64,000 bases of DNA from an uncultured Clostridia bacterium (GCA_934120395.1 CAKOTZ010000001.1:1-64000), one strand, 5' to 3'; positions 40,976-53,400 are shown, counted from the first letter of the stretch. Notes: a model not told the origin generated them from the letters alone. A program made the numbers and translations.

Positions 40976-43900
40976 TCTTTTCAGAAAGTTTTTTATTTTC
41001 AATTTCAATATTTTCTTTTTCATGAGCATTTTTAAGTTTCTCTTCTAATCGCAAATTATCCTTGGCAACAGTCATTAAAAGTTTAATACGGTTTGTTTGG
41101 TTAGCTTCACTAGCACCAGGATCATAATCAACAGGAGCAATATTCGCGTTAGGGAATTTACTACGAATTGATTTAATAACACCCTTACCAACAACATGAT
41201 TTGGAAGGCAAGCAAATGGTTGAACACAAATAATATTAGGAATACCATGTTCAATATATTCAATCATTTCAGCTGTTAAGAACCAACCTTCACCAGTTTG
41301 ATTTCCAATTGACAATACATCTTGAACCTTATCTTCTAAATGCCAAATATCACAAGGAAGTAAATATCCTTTCTTAGAATTGCTAAGAGCAAGGTTAACA
41401 TCTTTCTCAAGAATATCAACAATTTTAATAGCAAACTTAGATATTTGAGCCTTAGTATTGCTAACTTTAAGAAGAGAATTAAAGGTGATTTTATGAGTAA
41501 GCATAAACTTTACAAATCCCATAAAATCAGGAAGAATAACTTCAGCACCTTCTTCTTCTAATTTGTCAGCAACAAAATTATTTCCAAAAGGATGATACTT
41601 AATTAAAACTTCGCCTACAATACCAACTTTAGGTTTCTTTACAGAAGTATCAAGTGGAATTTTTTCAAAATCTTCTACAATATCATAAATACTTTGCTTA
41701 AATTCTTTATTTGAACTTTTTCTAATAAGTTTTTTACACTTTTTCATCCAGGTATCAAATAATTTTTGAGTTTCACCTGTATTAACCTCATAAACTCTAT
41801 TTTTAGTAAGCATTTTTTGTAATAAATCTCCATAAACAACACAACGAATTAACTTTTCAACCAAAGGAATAGTTAATTTAAATCCAGGCATTTTTTCCAT
41901 TCCAACAATGTTAAATGAAATAACAGGAACCTGTGGGTATCCAGCATCTTTTAATGCTTTGCGGATAAATCCAATATAGTTTGTTGCTCTACAGCCACCG
42001 CCAGTTTGTGACATAATAAGAGCTGTTTTATTTACATCATACTTGCCAGACTCTAAGGCTTCAATCATTTGACCAGTTGTTAGAATAGATGGATAACATG
42101 CATCATTATTAACATATTTCAAACCAGTTTCCACTGTATGAGGAGTACAATTACGTAATAACTCAATATTGTAGCCTTCAGATTGAACAGCAGCTTCTAA
42201 CAGTTCAAAGTGAATTGGTGCCATTTGAGGCATTAATATAGTGTAATCTTTTCTCATTTCCTTAGTAAATATAACTTTATGCTGTTCATAGTTTCCCTTG
42301 CAAGAGCTACAATCACGTTTTTGATTTATACGCTTATTCATACTTGCTAAAAGTGAACGAATACGAATGCGAACAGCACCTAGATTATTTACTTCGTCAA
42401 TTTTAATAAGAGTATACATTTTATCAAAGCTAGATAAAATTTCTTCAACTTGGTCTGTAGTAACAGCATCTACACCACAACCAAAAGAATTCAATTGAAC
42501 AAGCTCTAAATTATCTGTTCTACCAACAACATCAGCAGCAGCATATAAACGTGCGTGGAACATCCATTGGTCAACAACCCTTAGAGGGCGTTTAGCAGAT
42601 TCAAGATGTGCAATGCTATCTTCTGAAAGAACGCACAAGCCAAGGGAAGTAATTAAAGTATCAATACCATGATTAATTTCTGGGTCAACGTGGTAAGGAC
42701 GTCCAGCAAGAACAATACCTTTTAAATTATGTTCTTTCATATATTTTAATGTTTCTTCACCTTTGTTGTGTACATCTTTACGGAATGCTAAATGTTCAGC
42801 TTCAGCTTTATTAGCAGCTTCTTCCAACTCAGACTTTGTAAAATTGTATTGTTTAAATTCGTCTAATTCCAAAATTCTTTTTACCAAATTCTTAGGATTC
42901 AATGGTAAGAAAGGGTTTAGGAAAGTTATATCTGGATTATCTAATTCTTCAACATTGTTTTTCAAAACTTCTGAGTAAGATATAACAATTGGACAATTGT
43001 AGTGATTATCTGCATCTTTGTATTCTTTTCTTGAATAAGGAATACAAGGATAAAAAATGGTTTTAATACCTTGCTCTATTAAACTAATAACATGACCATG
43101 AGAAAGTTTTGCTGGGTAGCAAACTGACTCAGAAGGCATAGATTCCATACCTTTTTCATAAGTTTTACGAGTACTCTTTTCTGAAAGAACAACGCGGAAA
43201 CCTAAGTTTGTGAAGAAGGTAAACCAGAAAGGATAATCTTCATACATATTTAGTACTCTTGGAATACCAATTGTACCACGTGTAGCTTTTTCCTCAGATA
43301 AAGGTTCATAAGAAAATAGCCTATCAAATTTATATTTATATAAGTTAGGTAAATTAGAATTTTCTGTAACTGTACCACTTCCACGTTCACAACGGTTTCC
43401 AGAAATAAATTTTTTACCATTACTAAATTTATTAATTGTCAATTGACAGTTATTTTCACAAAGACCACAACGAGTATGTAAAGTATCAATTTTAAGCTCA
43501 TCTAAAGCATCAGCTTTTAAAATTGTAGATTCATATTCCATATCCATATTAGCTTCATATTGCTCTTTAGCAAGAAGGGCAACACCAAATGCACCCATCA
43601 AACCAGCAATATCAGGACGAATAACGTCTTTGCCAACAATTAATTCAAAACTACGTAGTATTGCATCATTGTAAAAAGTACCACCTTGTACAACAATGTG
43701 TTCACCTAAAGTTTTAACATCTCTAACTTTCATTACTTTTTGAATAGCATTCTTAATAACCGAGTAAGAAAGACCTGCTGAAATATCACCAACAGAATAT
43801 CCTTCTTTTTGAGCCTGCTTAATTTTTGAGTTCATAAATACAGTACAACGAGAACCTAAATCCACAGGATTTTGTGCTCCCAAGGCTGAATTTACAAATT

Positions 43901-45296
43901 CCTCAATAGATAAATTTAGACTTTTAGCAAATGTTTCTATAAAAGAACCACAGCCAGAAGAACAAGCTTCATTTAGCATAATGTTATCAATAGTACCATT
44001 TTTTATTTTAATATATTTCATGTCTTGACCACCAATGTCTACAATACTTGTAACATCTGGCATAAATTCCTTAGCAGCGGTATAATGAGCAATTGTTTCA
44101 ATTTCGCTTAAGTCAACATTTAAAGCTGTTTGAATTAATTTTTCACCATAACCAGTAACACCACAATAGCGGATTTTTGCGTCTTTTGGCAATTCTGAAT
44201 ATAGTTTTTTAAGCATTTCCATAACGCTGTGTAAAGGATTTCCACCATTATTTTGGTAAAGAGAATAGCATAAATTGCTATCACGATCAATTAAAACAAT
44301 TTTAGTTGTAGTAGAACCAGCATCAATACCAATAAAACAGTCACCTTTTAAACTTGCAAAATCAGCTCTTTTTACCTTAGCCTTGGCATGCCTTTCACGA
44401 AAGGCTTCATAATCAGTATTGCCCTGAAATAAAGGATGAAGAGGCTTAGAAGTTGAGTCCTTAGATGATTTTAAAACTTGAATTTTTGCTTTTAACTTAG
44501 ATACAGAGATTGGTTGATCCTGTATAGAGTTAATACAAGCACCTTTAGCAACAAGCAAATGTGCCTCCTCAGGAACAATTATTTCGTCTGGTTTTAATTC
44601 TAAGGTTTCAACAAAGCGTTTGCGAAGTTCAGGTAAATAGCTAAGAGGACCTCCTAAAAAGGCAACTTTTCCACGAATAGGTCTTCCACAAGCAAGTCCA
44701 CTAATAGTTTGGTTGACAACTGCTTGGAAAATAGAAGCAGCAATATCTTCTTTTCTAGCACCTTCATTTAATAAAGGTTGAATATCAGTTTTAGCAAAAA
44801 CACCACAACGAGAAGCGATAGGGTATATTGTTTTATAACCTTTAGCAAGCTCATTTAATCCGCTTGTATCTGTGCTAAGAAGGGAAGCCATTTGGTCTAA
44901 AAATGCTCCTGTACCACCAGCACAAGTTCCATTCATACGTTGTTCCATAAATTTATCAAAATAAATAATTTTAGCGTCTTCACCACCGAGTTCAATAACA
45001 ACATCTGTTTGTGGAATATATTTTTCCACAGCCCTTTTACAAGAAATAACTTCTTGAATAAAAGGAAGATTCAAAAACGTAGCGGCAGACATGGCTCCAG
45101 AACCAGTTAATTGAATTGTAAATTCATTATCAGGATAATCTAAAGCTAATTTTTCTAATACATCACAAACAGTTTGTTTAGTATCTGAAAAATGTCTAGT
45201 ATAGTTTGTATATATAGTTTCTAAATTATCGTTCATAACAACAATTTTTACAGTGGTAGAGCCAACGTCTAAACCAACATGTAGTAAATTTGACAT
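40971..45296 (-). CDS. giant acyl-CoA dehydratase activase/dehydratase-like fusion protein
   Basis: A 1441-residue protein. Two BadF/HgdC-type ASKHA ATPase domains: residues about 5-265 (GLDVGSTTVKIVV, GGEDAKIIYF, NGTCAGGTGAFLDQMA) and 320-570 (FIGIDAGSTTTKIVLI, DIGGQDMKYIK, ACSSGCGSFIETFA), each with a cluster-ligand Cys pattern. Then a DUF2229 part (RCGLCENNCQLTI, GNRCERG) and a HgdB-like C-terminal part with conserved Cys (NDACYPSILTTGQ, SQTGGGCRATNYI). Related small proteins use ATP to fire low-potential electrons into 2-hydroxyacyl-CoA dehydratases. The all-in-one form is common in Clostridia; its substrate is unknown. AGGAGAT precedes the ATG. Confidence 0.85.
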   Translation of the reverse strand: MSNLLHVGLDVGSTTVKIVVMNDNLETIYTNYTRHFSDTKQTVCDVLEKLALDYPDNEFTIQLTGSGAMSAATFLNLPFIQEVISCKRAVEKYIPQTDVVIELGGEDAKIIYFDKFMEQRMNGTCAGGTGAFLDQMASLLSTDTSGLNELAKGYKTIYPIASRCGVFAKTDIQPLLNEGARKEDIAASIFQAVVNQTISGLACGRPIRGKVAFLGGPLSYLPELRKRFVETLELKPDEIIVPEEAHLLVAKGACINSIQDQPISVSKLKAKIQVLKSSKDSTSKPLHPLFQGNTDYEAFRERHAKAKVKRADFASLKGDCFIGIDAGSTTTKIVLIDRDSNLCYSLYQNNGGNPLHSVMEMLKKLYSELPKDAKIRYCGVTGYGEKLIQTALNVDLSEIETIAHYTAAKEFMPDVTSIVDIGGQDMKYIKIKNGTIDNIMLNEACSSGCGSFIETFAKSLNLSIEEFVNSALGAQNPVDLGSRCTVFMNSKIKQAQKEGYSVGDISAGLSYSVIKNAIQKVMKVRDVKTLGEHIVVQGGTFYNDAILRSFELIVGKDVIRPDIAGLMGAFGVALLAKEQYEANMDMEYESTILKADALDELKIDTLHTRCGLCENNCQLTINKFSNGKKFISGNRCERGSGTVTENSNLPNLYKYKFDRLFSYEPLSEEKATRGTIGIPRVLNMYEDYPFWFTFFTNLGFRVVLSEKSTRKTYEKGMESMPSESVCYPAKLSHGHVISLIEQGIKTIFYPCIPYSRKEYKDADNHYNCPIVISYSEVLKNNVEELDNPDITFLNPFLPLNPKNLVKRILELDEFKQYNFTKSELEEAANKAEAEHLAFRKDVHNKGEETLKYMKEHNLKGIVLAGRPYHVDPEINHGIDTLITSLGLCVLSEDSIAHLESAKRPLRVVDQWMFHARLYAAADVVGRTDNLELVQLNSFGCGVDAVTTDQVEEILSSFDKMYTLIKIDEVNNLGAVRIRIRSLLASMNKRINQKRDCSSCKGNYEQHKVIFTKEMRKDYTILMPQMAPIHFELLEAAVQSEGYNIELLRNCTPHTVETGLKYVNNDACYPSILTTGQMIEALESGKYDVNKTALIMSQTGGGCRATNYIGFIRKALKDAGYPQVPVISFNIVGMEKMPGFKLTIPLVEKLIRCVVYGDLLQKMLTKNRVYEVNTGETQKLFDTWMKKCKKLIRKSSNKEFKQSIYDIVEDFEKIPLDTSVKKPKVGIVGEVLIKYHPFGNNFVADKLEEEGAEVILPDFMGFVKFMLTHKITFNSLLKVSNTKAQISKFAIKIVDILEKDVNLALSNSKKGYLLPCDIWHLEDKVQDVLSIGNQTGEGWFLTAEMIEYIEHGIPNIICVQPFACLPNHVVGKGVIKSIRSKFPNANIAPVDYDPGASEANQTNRIKLLMTVAKDNLRLEEKLKNAHEKENIEIENKKLSEKK

Positions 45297-45452
45297 ATAT
45301 TATATCTCCTTTTCATACTTTCATTAAATAGTGTATGATATTTTGTCCAATGATAGAAGTATCTATTTACGACAAAATAAGACACTAATTCATGATTTAT
45401 TCTATAATGAAAAAAAAAATATGTCAATAAGAAAAACATGGAAAAATATGTG

Positions 45453-45553
45453 TTCCGTAAGCAAAAGATAAGTTTTATAGAATATGTTTTGCAAATTTGT
45501 AATAAAAAAATAATATAAGTAATATTAATACATGCAAAAACGGCTTCCGTAAA
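45453..45553 (+). promoter_or_regulatory. shared upstream element of surface-protein operon 1
   Basis: The 370-nt gap before the surface operon holds TTCCGTAAG at 45453, a 20-nt AT-rich core GCAAATTTGTAATAAAAAAA at 45491-45510, and a second TTCCGTAAA at 45545. The same three blocks, in the same order with 90-92 nt between the TTCCGTAA boxes, occur at 58915-59013 before the paralogous operon. Mode of action unknown; it ends about 115 nt before the start codon. Confidence 0.6.
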
Positions 45554-45666
45554 AGGAAAAACGAACAGGAGCATTTAGTAAAGTTATTAACATATTGTAA
45601 AAATATATAAAAAAAGTAAAATATATATAATAATTATATTATATACACGAAGGAGTAAAATTATAT

Positions 45667-48600
45667 ATGCGTATAAAATCAAATAAAGTAATTGCAGGTA
45701 CGTTAATTTTAATATTATTATTGTCAGACTGTTTCAACTTGGAAAGAGCCTTATTTTCTTATGCAGAAGAAAAAAATAAAATCGAACAAAATGTAGAGAT
45801 AGGACAGACAACAACTGAAGAAAACCAAACAACAGAAAAAAATAATAATATAATTTACAAAGGACCAATATACGCAAACATCAGAAATGACAGAGATGGA
45901 GATTACAAATATGATAATTTCTTCGAGTACAATGTTGAAAGAGAAATAAAAAAAGAGGACAATATAAATAAGCTTATTTATGAGGATAAAAAAGAAATAT
46001 TAGTAGAAAATGAAAATGTAGAAGAAAAGGACGAAAATGATAAAACAAAAATTTTATACAAAAAACCAACACATTTAACCATAAACTATGTATATGAAGA
46101 TGGAAAATATAAGTTTAGTCAAGACAAAGAAACATATTATGAACAGGATTCATCTCAAGCAATATTAAAATCATATATGAAAAATTTGCAAGATGAAGGA
46201 CATAAGTTTTATAGAATTGCAATGGATAGAGATTTATTTATAACTAATTTTGGAGAAAATGGATATATTGATATATATAATGAAAACGGAAATAAACTAG
46301 GACAACTTAATATAAATTCTAAAACTAATATTTGCAATGAAATATATATTGATTTAAGTGATGCCTTAGAAACGTGTCGTATAGAAACAAACAAAACAAA
46401 TGAAAAGTTTGAATTTAAATTAAGATCATATGAAAAAGGAGAAATAGAAGAAGGAATTACAATACTAAATAGTTTAGATGATACCTTAGTGGATAACGAA
46501 GAAAAAAATATTGTATATAATAAAACCGAAATTAATAAAGATGTATTTAATCAATTGTTAGGTGAAAGCGGATATATAAACATATATAGTTTAAATGAGG
46601 AAATAATAGATACAGGAAGAATAGATGATGATGAAAGCGAATATGAAGGAATAGATGAGCCAGATGCGGACGAATATGTTGGAAGTAGTGGAATGCCAAT
46701 TGTTCAAGTAAATAAAAAAGAGGAATTAGTTGCTACAATTAATGCTTCAACAGAATTAGATACGAATAATAATTACGTTATTACATATCAAGGAAATATA
46801 GATAAGATAAAACTAGAAACATCAGAAATAGTGGGTACAGGAAAATTATTAATAAAAAATACAAAAGAAATCTTAAAGGAAGGAAGTTTAAGAGTAAGCA
46901 ACTGGAAGATAAAAAATGCATTAAGAGAAAGAAGAAATGAAACAGTAATAAAAAAAGACAATACAAAAAACACAACATCTATAGCTACAAATTATAAACT
47001 AATAAATACAATTACAGATACTAATTTAAAGATAGACAAACAAAGTATTCCTGCTATGGGAGCCGAAGAAGATGTAAAATTTACAATTTCATTAAATAAT
47101 GAAGAATATACTTCTGATTTATTTAAAAATCCAGTATTCTATATTGAATTACCAGATGGAATAGAAAATGTAAATATAAAGAGTGGAGATGTATTATTTG
47201 ATACAGAATTAAAAATAAAAAACGCAGATGTTATTGAATTTAATAATCATAAAACAATAAGAGTAGAGCTAGAAGGTAGAGAGACAAAGTATATAAATTC
47301 AAGTATAACAAGTGGAACAACAATAATATTAACAGTAGGATTAACAGCAGAGAAATTATTAACAAGAGAAAACAATACAATAGGATTATACACATATAAT
47401 GAATACGCTACAGATAACAAAAACAAAGTAGAAGTTCAAATGGCAAACGGATATGTTCTGGCAATGAACTATTCTAGTGTAAGTATGGATTTTATAGCTC
47501 CTAATGGATTTTTCTTAATAAATGGGGTAGAAAATTATGACGGAGCAGGAAGCAATATATATACAGATTATGAAGAAAACAAAATGATGGAAGCTACTAT
47601 TCCAATATACTCAAAAGAAATAAATATAACTCAAAAACAAATGATAGTTAACAATTCTGGTGCTAAATGTCAAAATGTATGCGTATTAGGAAGAACAATA
47701 AATAAAAATAATGAGGACCTAAAAAATGGAGTTCAATTTGAGACTAATATAGATACCACTTTATTAGGTGGAATAGAGGTAAATAAAGAAGATGCAAAAG
47801 TTTATTATTCAGAAAAGGCTAATACAACAGCTGATATGAGCGAAACTAATAATTGGCAAACAAATGTAAGTGATTGGTCTAAAATTAAATCATATATGGT
47901 TGTTTTAAATGATATAGACGACAAACAAATTATAGAAATTAGTTACAAGGCAAAAATACCGGCACAACTAGAATATTTTTCAGATATGTATACAAATTTT
48001 GCTGCAAAGTATACACCGGACATAAACGTTCAAGACAATATGGAACTAAAACTATATTCAAATACTATTAAGATAACAACGGGGAAAGGTCCTAAAATGA
48101 ATATATCAATGGAGGCATCTGTAGCGGACGGAGAAACTGTAAATGAAAGGGAAAGAATAAAATATACAATAAAAGTTGAAAATACAGGTTCAATGGAAAT
48201 TACAAATATGAAAATAAGCGATGTCATTCCAGATGGAACTATATATACAGAATATGTAGAAAAAAATTCTAATTTTGAGCAGAGTGGATATATCACAGAT
48301 TCAAGTAAAAGAGAATTGGTATGGAATATTGATAGGGTTGAAGTTGGAGAAGTAGTAATAAGAGAGTTTGAGCTTGTAATAAGTGATTTACCAACAATTG
48401 AAGAATATTATGGATCAAGTCCAAATTTTACTAAAATCAATGACGAATACTATCTAATAGAAACTGATGAAATAACTGGAGAACAAAAAAAGACTAAAAT
48501 AGATCAGGTACCAGATTTATATATTGAAAATCATGCAGAAGTAACTGCAGATATGTTTAATATTAATCTTAGTTCAAACTATATAAAAAATAAAATAAAT

Positions 48601-50409
48601 AGAACCTATTTGGAAATTGAAGAAAACTCAAGTTATACAAAAGAAGCTTCAATAAGAGAAAAGCAAGAATATCAATATGATATTACAATAACAAATAAAC
48701 AAGATGAAAAATTAAATAATATAAGTGCAACCAAAATATTACCAGAAGGTTTGGAATTAGTGGAAGCTTATCAAATAAAAAATGGACAAAAAGTGAAACA
48801 GGCAAATTATGATGAGACAACAGGGAGAATTAATTGGACAATAGATCAAGTAGATAGGAAAGAAGTTTTACAGTTAGTTGTAAGAGTTCAAACTAAAGAA
48901 TTAGAAACTGGGCTTTACGAGAAAAAGATAAAAACGAAAACAGTTGTTGTTGATCAAAATGGGAGAGAATATATTTCAAATACAGTTGAAAATACAGTAG
49001 CAAAACCGAAAGTTAATATAGAGATAACAAAAAATCCAGATAGCCAATACATAAAGGAAGGCGCGAATGTAAGTTATAAAGTAAAGGCAGAAAATTTAGG
49101 AAAAATAGTTTTAGATGGATTGAAAATAACAGATATATTGCCAAAAGAATTAAAATGTAAATCGATTACATATAAAAAGGGAAGTGTAGATGTAGAATCA
49201 ACACCAAATAATGATGGAAATGTTGAAGTAAAGGCAAATTTAGCACCAGGTGAAAAACTAGAATTAGAAATTGTAGTTACAACAGGAGAATTAGACAAAA
49301 GTAAAAATGAAATAGAAATTACAAACTTAATAAAAGTAGAAGCAAATGGAATAGAGAGTGTTGAAGAAAAAATAAGCCAAATAATAGAGGTTGCACATAA
49401 TCAAGATGATAATAAAACAAGTTCATATAAAATAAAAGGAATTGCATGGATTGATACAAATAAGAATGGAAAAAGAGAAAAAACAGAGGAAATTGTGCAA
49501 TATATGCCAGTCTATTTAATGGATGATAATGGAAATATTGTAAAAGAAACCAAAACAGATATAGTAGGAGAATATGCTTTTGAAAATGTAAAAACAGGAA
49601 ATTATTTTGTGATTTTCTTATATGATTATAATACATATGATTTAACAACATATCAAGCCAAAGAAGTAAGTACGCAGTATAATTCAGATGTTGTACAAAC
49701 AGATATAAATTTTAATGGACAAATAATACAAGGTGCAATTACAAATGTTATTAGTCTTAATAGTAGAAGTGAATTAAACATAGACATTGGTTTAATAACA
49801 AAGCCTGAATTTGATTTGACGTTAACTAAGACAATTGCCGAGGCATACGTAAAAAGTCCACAATCAGAAAAACAGTACAATTATAATAATTCAGATTTTG
49901 CAAAATTAGATATAAAAGCTAAAGAGATAAGTAAAGCATCAGTTATCGTTAAATATAATATTACTATTACAAATACAGGTGATTTAACAGGGCAGGTTAG
50001 CAAAATAGTAGATTATAAGCCAGAAAAGTTTGACTTTAGTTCTGAATTAAATCCTAATTGGTATGTGACAAATGATGGAGGTTTATACAATAGAGAATTA
50101 GCAGGACAAGACATAGCACCAGGAGAAAGTAAAACAGTAACTTTAACCTTGACAACAAAAAATATTGGAGAAAGAGCATTAACATTAGAAAATACAGCAC
50201 AAATTATTGAATATTATAACGAAAGAGGAATAAAGGACAAAAATGAAAATAACCAAACATCAAAAGCAACAATGCTTATAACAATTGCTACAGGAGCTGA
50301 ATTTGTTTATATTACAGTAGTAATAGGCATATTAGTTATAACAGCTGGTATTATTTATATTGTTAAAAGAAAAAGAATTAAACCAAAGAAGAGGGGAGTG
50401 TATAAATAA
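45667..50409 (+). CDS. giant cell-surface protein with DUF11-like and SdrD B-like repeats
   Basis: A 1580-residue secreted, membrane-anchored protein. Signal segment at residues 7-33, ending SYA. Residues 40-460: two related beta regions (IYKGPIYANIRND; NQLLGESGYINIYS). Residues 460-800: a domain shared with the protein at 59133. From about 800 to 1240 come three conserved-repeat (DUF11-like) domains, e.g. ERIKYTIKVENTGSMEITNMKISDVIP and ANVSYKVKAENLGKIVLDGLKITDILP. A SdrD B-like collagen-binding-type fold follows (GIAWIDTNKNGKREKTEEI, about 1255-1345), then another repeat and a C-terminal membrane helix with Lys/Arg tail. No LPXTG sortase motif. Overlaps the next start by one base (TAATG). 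Confidence 0.82.
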   Translation: MRIKSNKVIAGTLILILLLSDCFNLERALFSYAEEKNKIEQNVEIGQTTTEENQTTEKNNNIIYKGPIYANIRNDRDGDYKYDNFFEYNVEREIKKEDNINKLIYEDKKEILVENENVEEKDENDKTKILYKKPTHLTINYVYEDGKYKFSQDKETYYEQDSSQAILKSYMKNLQDEGHKFYRIAMDRDLFITNFGENGYIDIYNENGNKLGQLNINSKTNICNEIYIDLSDALETCRIETNKTNEKFEFKLRSYEKGEIEEGITILNSLDDTLVDNEEKNIVYNKTEINKDVFNQLLGESGYINIYSLNEEIIDTGRIDDDESEYEGIDEPDADEYVGSSGMPIVQVNKKEELVATINASTELDTNNNYVITYQGNIDKIKLETSEIVGTGKLLIKNTKEILKEGSLRVSNWKIKNALRERRNETVIKKDNTKNTTSIATNYKLINTITDTNLKIDKQSIPAMGAEEDVKFTISLNNEEYTSDLFKNPVFYIELPDGIENVNIKSGDVLFDTELKIKNADVIEFNNHKTIRVELEGRETKYINSSITSGTTIILTVGLTAEKLLTRENNTIGLYTYNEYATDNKNKVEVQMANGYVLAMNYSSVSMDFIAPNGFFLINGVENYDGAGSNIYTDYEENKMMEATIPIYSKEINITQKQMIVNNSGAKCQNVCVLGRTINKNNEDLKNGVQFETNIDTTLLGGIEVNKEDAKVYYSEKANTTADMSETNNWQTNVSDWSKIKSYMVVLNDIDDKQIIEISYKAKIPAQLEYFSDMYTNFAAKYTPDINVQDNMELKLYSNTIKITTGKGPKMNISMEASVADGETVNERERIKYTIKVENTGSMEITNMKISDVIPDGTIYTEYVEKNSNFEQSGYITDSSKRELVWNIDRVEVGEVVIREFELVISDLPTIEEYYGSSPNFTKINDEYYLIETDEITGEQKKTKIDQVPDLYIENHAEVTADMFNINLSSNYIKNKINRTYLEIEENSSYTKEASIREKQEYQYDITITNKQDEKLNNISATKILPEGLELVEAYQIKNGQKVKQANYDETTGRINWTIDQVDRKEVLQLVVRVQTKELETGLYEKKIKTKTVVVDQNGREYISNTVENTVAKPKVNIEITKNPDSQYIKEGANVSYKVKAENLGKIVLDGLKITDILPKELKCKSITYKKGSVDVESTPNNDGNVEVKANLAPGEKLELEIVVTTGELDKSKNEIEITNLIKVEANGIESVEEKISQIIEVAHNQDDNKTSSYKIKGIAWIDTNKNGKREKTEEIVQYMPVYLMDDNGNIVKETKTDIVGEYAFENVKTGNYFVIFLYDYNTYDLTTYQAKEVSTQYNSDVVQTDINFNGQIIQGAITNVISLNSRSELNIDIGLITKPEFDLTLTKTIAEAYVKSPQSEKQYNYNNSDFAKLDIKAKEISKASVIVKYNITITNTGDLTGQVSKIVDYKPEKFDFSSELNPNWYVTNDGGLYNRELAGQDIAPGESKTVTLTLTTKNIGERALTLENTAQIIEYYNERGIKDKNENNQTSKATMLITIATGAEFVYITVVIGILVITAGIIYIVKRKRIKPKKRGVYK

Positions 50410-53400
50410 TGAAAAAAAGAATATTTAAAATTTTATTTTTTATAATAATAATATTTATGTTTCAAAGTTTAACACGCTCTTCTTATGCACAACAATATAA
50501 ATTAGAAGACTTACCTCTAGGAAGCTATGTAAGCTATTCAGCAAATAGTTATGATAAATGGAAAATTATATCAAATGCTTCAAATTATGTAAAAATTACT
50601 TCAGAAAGTGCATTAGATAGGTTAACACTTGGAGGAGTAGGAGCATACAATAATTATGAAAATTATTTAAAAAATATTACAAATAGATATTTAAATACTT
50701 ATTTTGCTGCATACTCATTACCACCAGATAATACAGATATTTCAAATATAAGAGCAACGAATGCAACAATTGGTACGACCATTTGGGTAAGTGGTAAAGA
50801 AACAAGAAGCGGTAGAGAGTATGTAAATCATCATAGTTATTACTATACATCATATTATGTAAACACAATGACGGGTTCAAATGTTACATCAGTAAATTTA
50901 GATAAAGTTGGAGGATGGTCAGGATATTCAAGGAGTTATACCTACAGTGTAAGACCAGTAGTAGTACTAAAAGGATGGATTTATGTTGAAGGAGGAAGTG
51001 GAACAAGAGAGGATCCATACATATTAAAGCGTTCTACAAGTATTACATTATCGGCAAAGGGAGATAACAAAAATAATTGTGCAATACTTAGATGGTCACA
51101 AGCGGACAAAGTACATTCTTGGAGATATCAAGTGTTTCAAAAAAATGTTGCAATAGGGAAATGGGAACAGGTAGCACTTGCAGATGATGAAAACGATAAA
51201 GTAAGAGTATTATCTGTTTATCCACCAGCAGATGAAGCAAGAAAACTAAGAAGAATAGTTGACAGTTATGGCTTAGGAAGAATAGAGTTAACAGAAATAG
51301 GAATAGGAAGTTTCAATTCAAATCCGAGTGGCTGGTTAAATCAAAACTTTGATGTAGTAGTATTTGGATTTAATTATTACAATGGACCACCAGGAGGAAT
51401 GGGTTCTTCAAGTGGTCAAGATATAAGTGGAAGCGCAGTTTCGGCACTAAGTACATATGCAAAAAACGGTGGTTCGATTATATTTGGACCAGATACTGCC
51501 ATGCAGTGGAGACATTCTGGTGGCTGTGGCGGAAATAAAAACAAAGGACATAGAAACTTTCAAAGTATTTGCGGAAGCTTTGGAATTGGTACAAGTGAAC
51601 TTAGAAGTAGAGAGCATAGTATGGTGCAAAGTGGATCAAGTGCAGTTATTTTAAAGTCCGGAAGCATAACAAGATATCCATATACAATAGGAGAGCAAGG
51701 AGAAGTAAATGATTGGTTTTCAATAGGAGCAACGCATAATTGTAAAATGAGTTGGTGGGGATCAAACCTATGGGTCAGCTATGGTAAAAGCGCTGGTTCA
51801 TATAACTGGTATTTACGTCAGAGTAATAATATTGCAGTATGCACAATGGGAGTAAGCAACAATATTACAGAGTGGGATTCAAAATTAATGGTAAATTTGT
51901 TAATCGCAATGAAACAGCGTTCAAATGAACAAGATAAGGATTATATTATAAAAACAGCTTCAGATGTTGATGCTCCAGATACACCTAGTGGGGTAATATG
52001 GCATTTAGAGGGAAGCGACACAAAGCATTTGTTTAGAGTATATGAACCAAAAGATAATGGGACAACTTATGAGCATTGCGTTGTTGGAACATATTCAACA
52101 GGACTTATGCTACCAGAAGATATTTCAAAAGCTTTGCAAAACGGTTCTGCACTAGCAGATAATATGATAAAATCAAATGTAACAAAGACAACAATTACAA
52201 CAGGCTTAAAAGGATATTCATATACAATAACTAAAAATGCAAATGACAGCAATGTAGATAATGTTATTGATGAATTAAAAGGTTCACAAAAAGACGTACC
52301 AGATTCATATAGAAATGATGGATATGTACAGGAAGGTGAAACATATATAACAATCCCAAGTGAGTATATTAACAAAGGATATTATCTACATATAAAGGCA
52401 ATTGACAATGCAGGAAATGCGAGTCAAATTTTCCATATTAAGTTAGATTATATAAAAAGAGACTTAATATTAGAAAGTTCATGTAAAATTGCAAGTGAAG
52501 TAGATTCTAGAGGTGTTGCAAAAGTAGCGGGCGATAACAGAATTAGTTTAACATGGAGAATTCAACCAAGTGCAGATTTTAGATATATCTTACATGAAAA
52601 ATCACAAGGAGATGCTACTTATACAAGAATAAATTACGATACAACAAATGCAAATAGAGCTGTTGATGATGTAGCTCCAGTAAAGCCAGAAGTTACAATA
52701 AAAGCAAATACACTAGACACGAAATCTGAACTTCCATTAAATTTAGAGGTTAAGGCAGAAGATGTAGGAATAACATATGAACATTATGTTGTTGGAGTTT
52801 CAAAATTAACTGGTGAACCAATATGGTCAAATCCTGTTACTACGGAAATCTTAACTGGTACAAAAGGTTTTTCATATATAATTGATGACAAAGAGGATAC
52901 AATACCAGATGATACCATAGACAAAGTTGAAAGAACTATTGATAGAAAATATATTGGAAAATACTTGCACATAAAAGCAATTGATTATGCTGGAAATATA
53001 AGTGAAACAACACATGTATATATAGATGATGGTTACAAAATTCCTTTTGAAGAATTAAACAATACAGATGTTTTGTATTGTATTCAAAATGGGCAAGCAA
53101 TACCAGCGATAGATAAGGATACTGGAGTAAAATTGAATGCAACTGTTACAGCGGGTTCAGGAATATATGCTTTTAAAATATATGTATTAAATCCAGCAAA
53201 TGGAGATGTTATAGGAAGAAGATTTGTAGAAGGACAAACAAGTAATATATATGGTAATTTACCAATAAGGACATATTCAATAGGAAGATACTATAAATCA
53301 AAATTAACACCACCAAGACAAGACCTAAAAGAAGGAAACGCAGATGAAAAAGAGGGGTATATATTATCATATTATAAAGAAAATACCAGTGTTAATTCAG

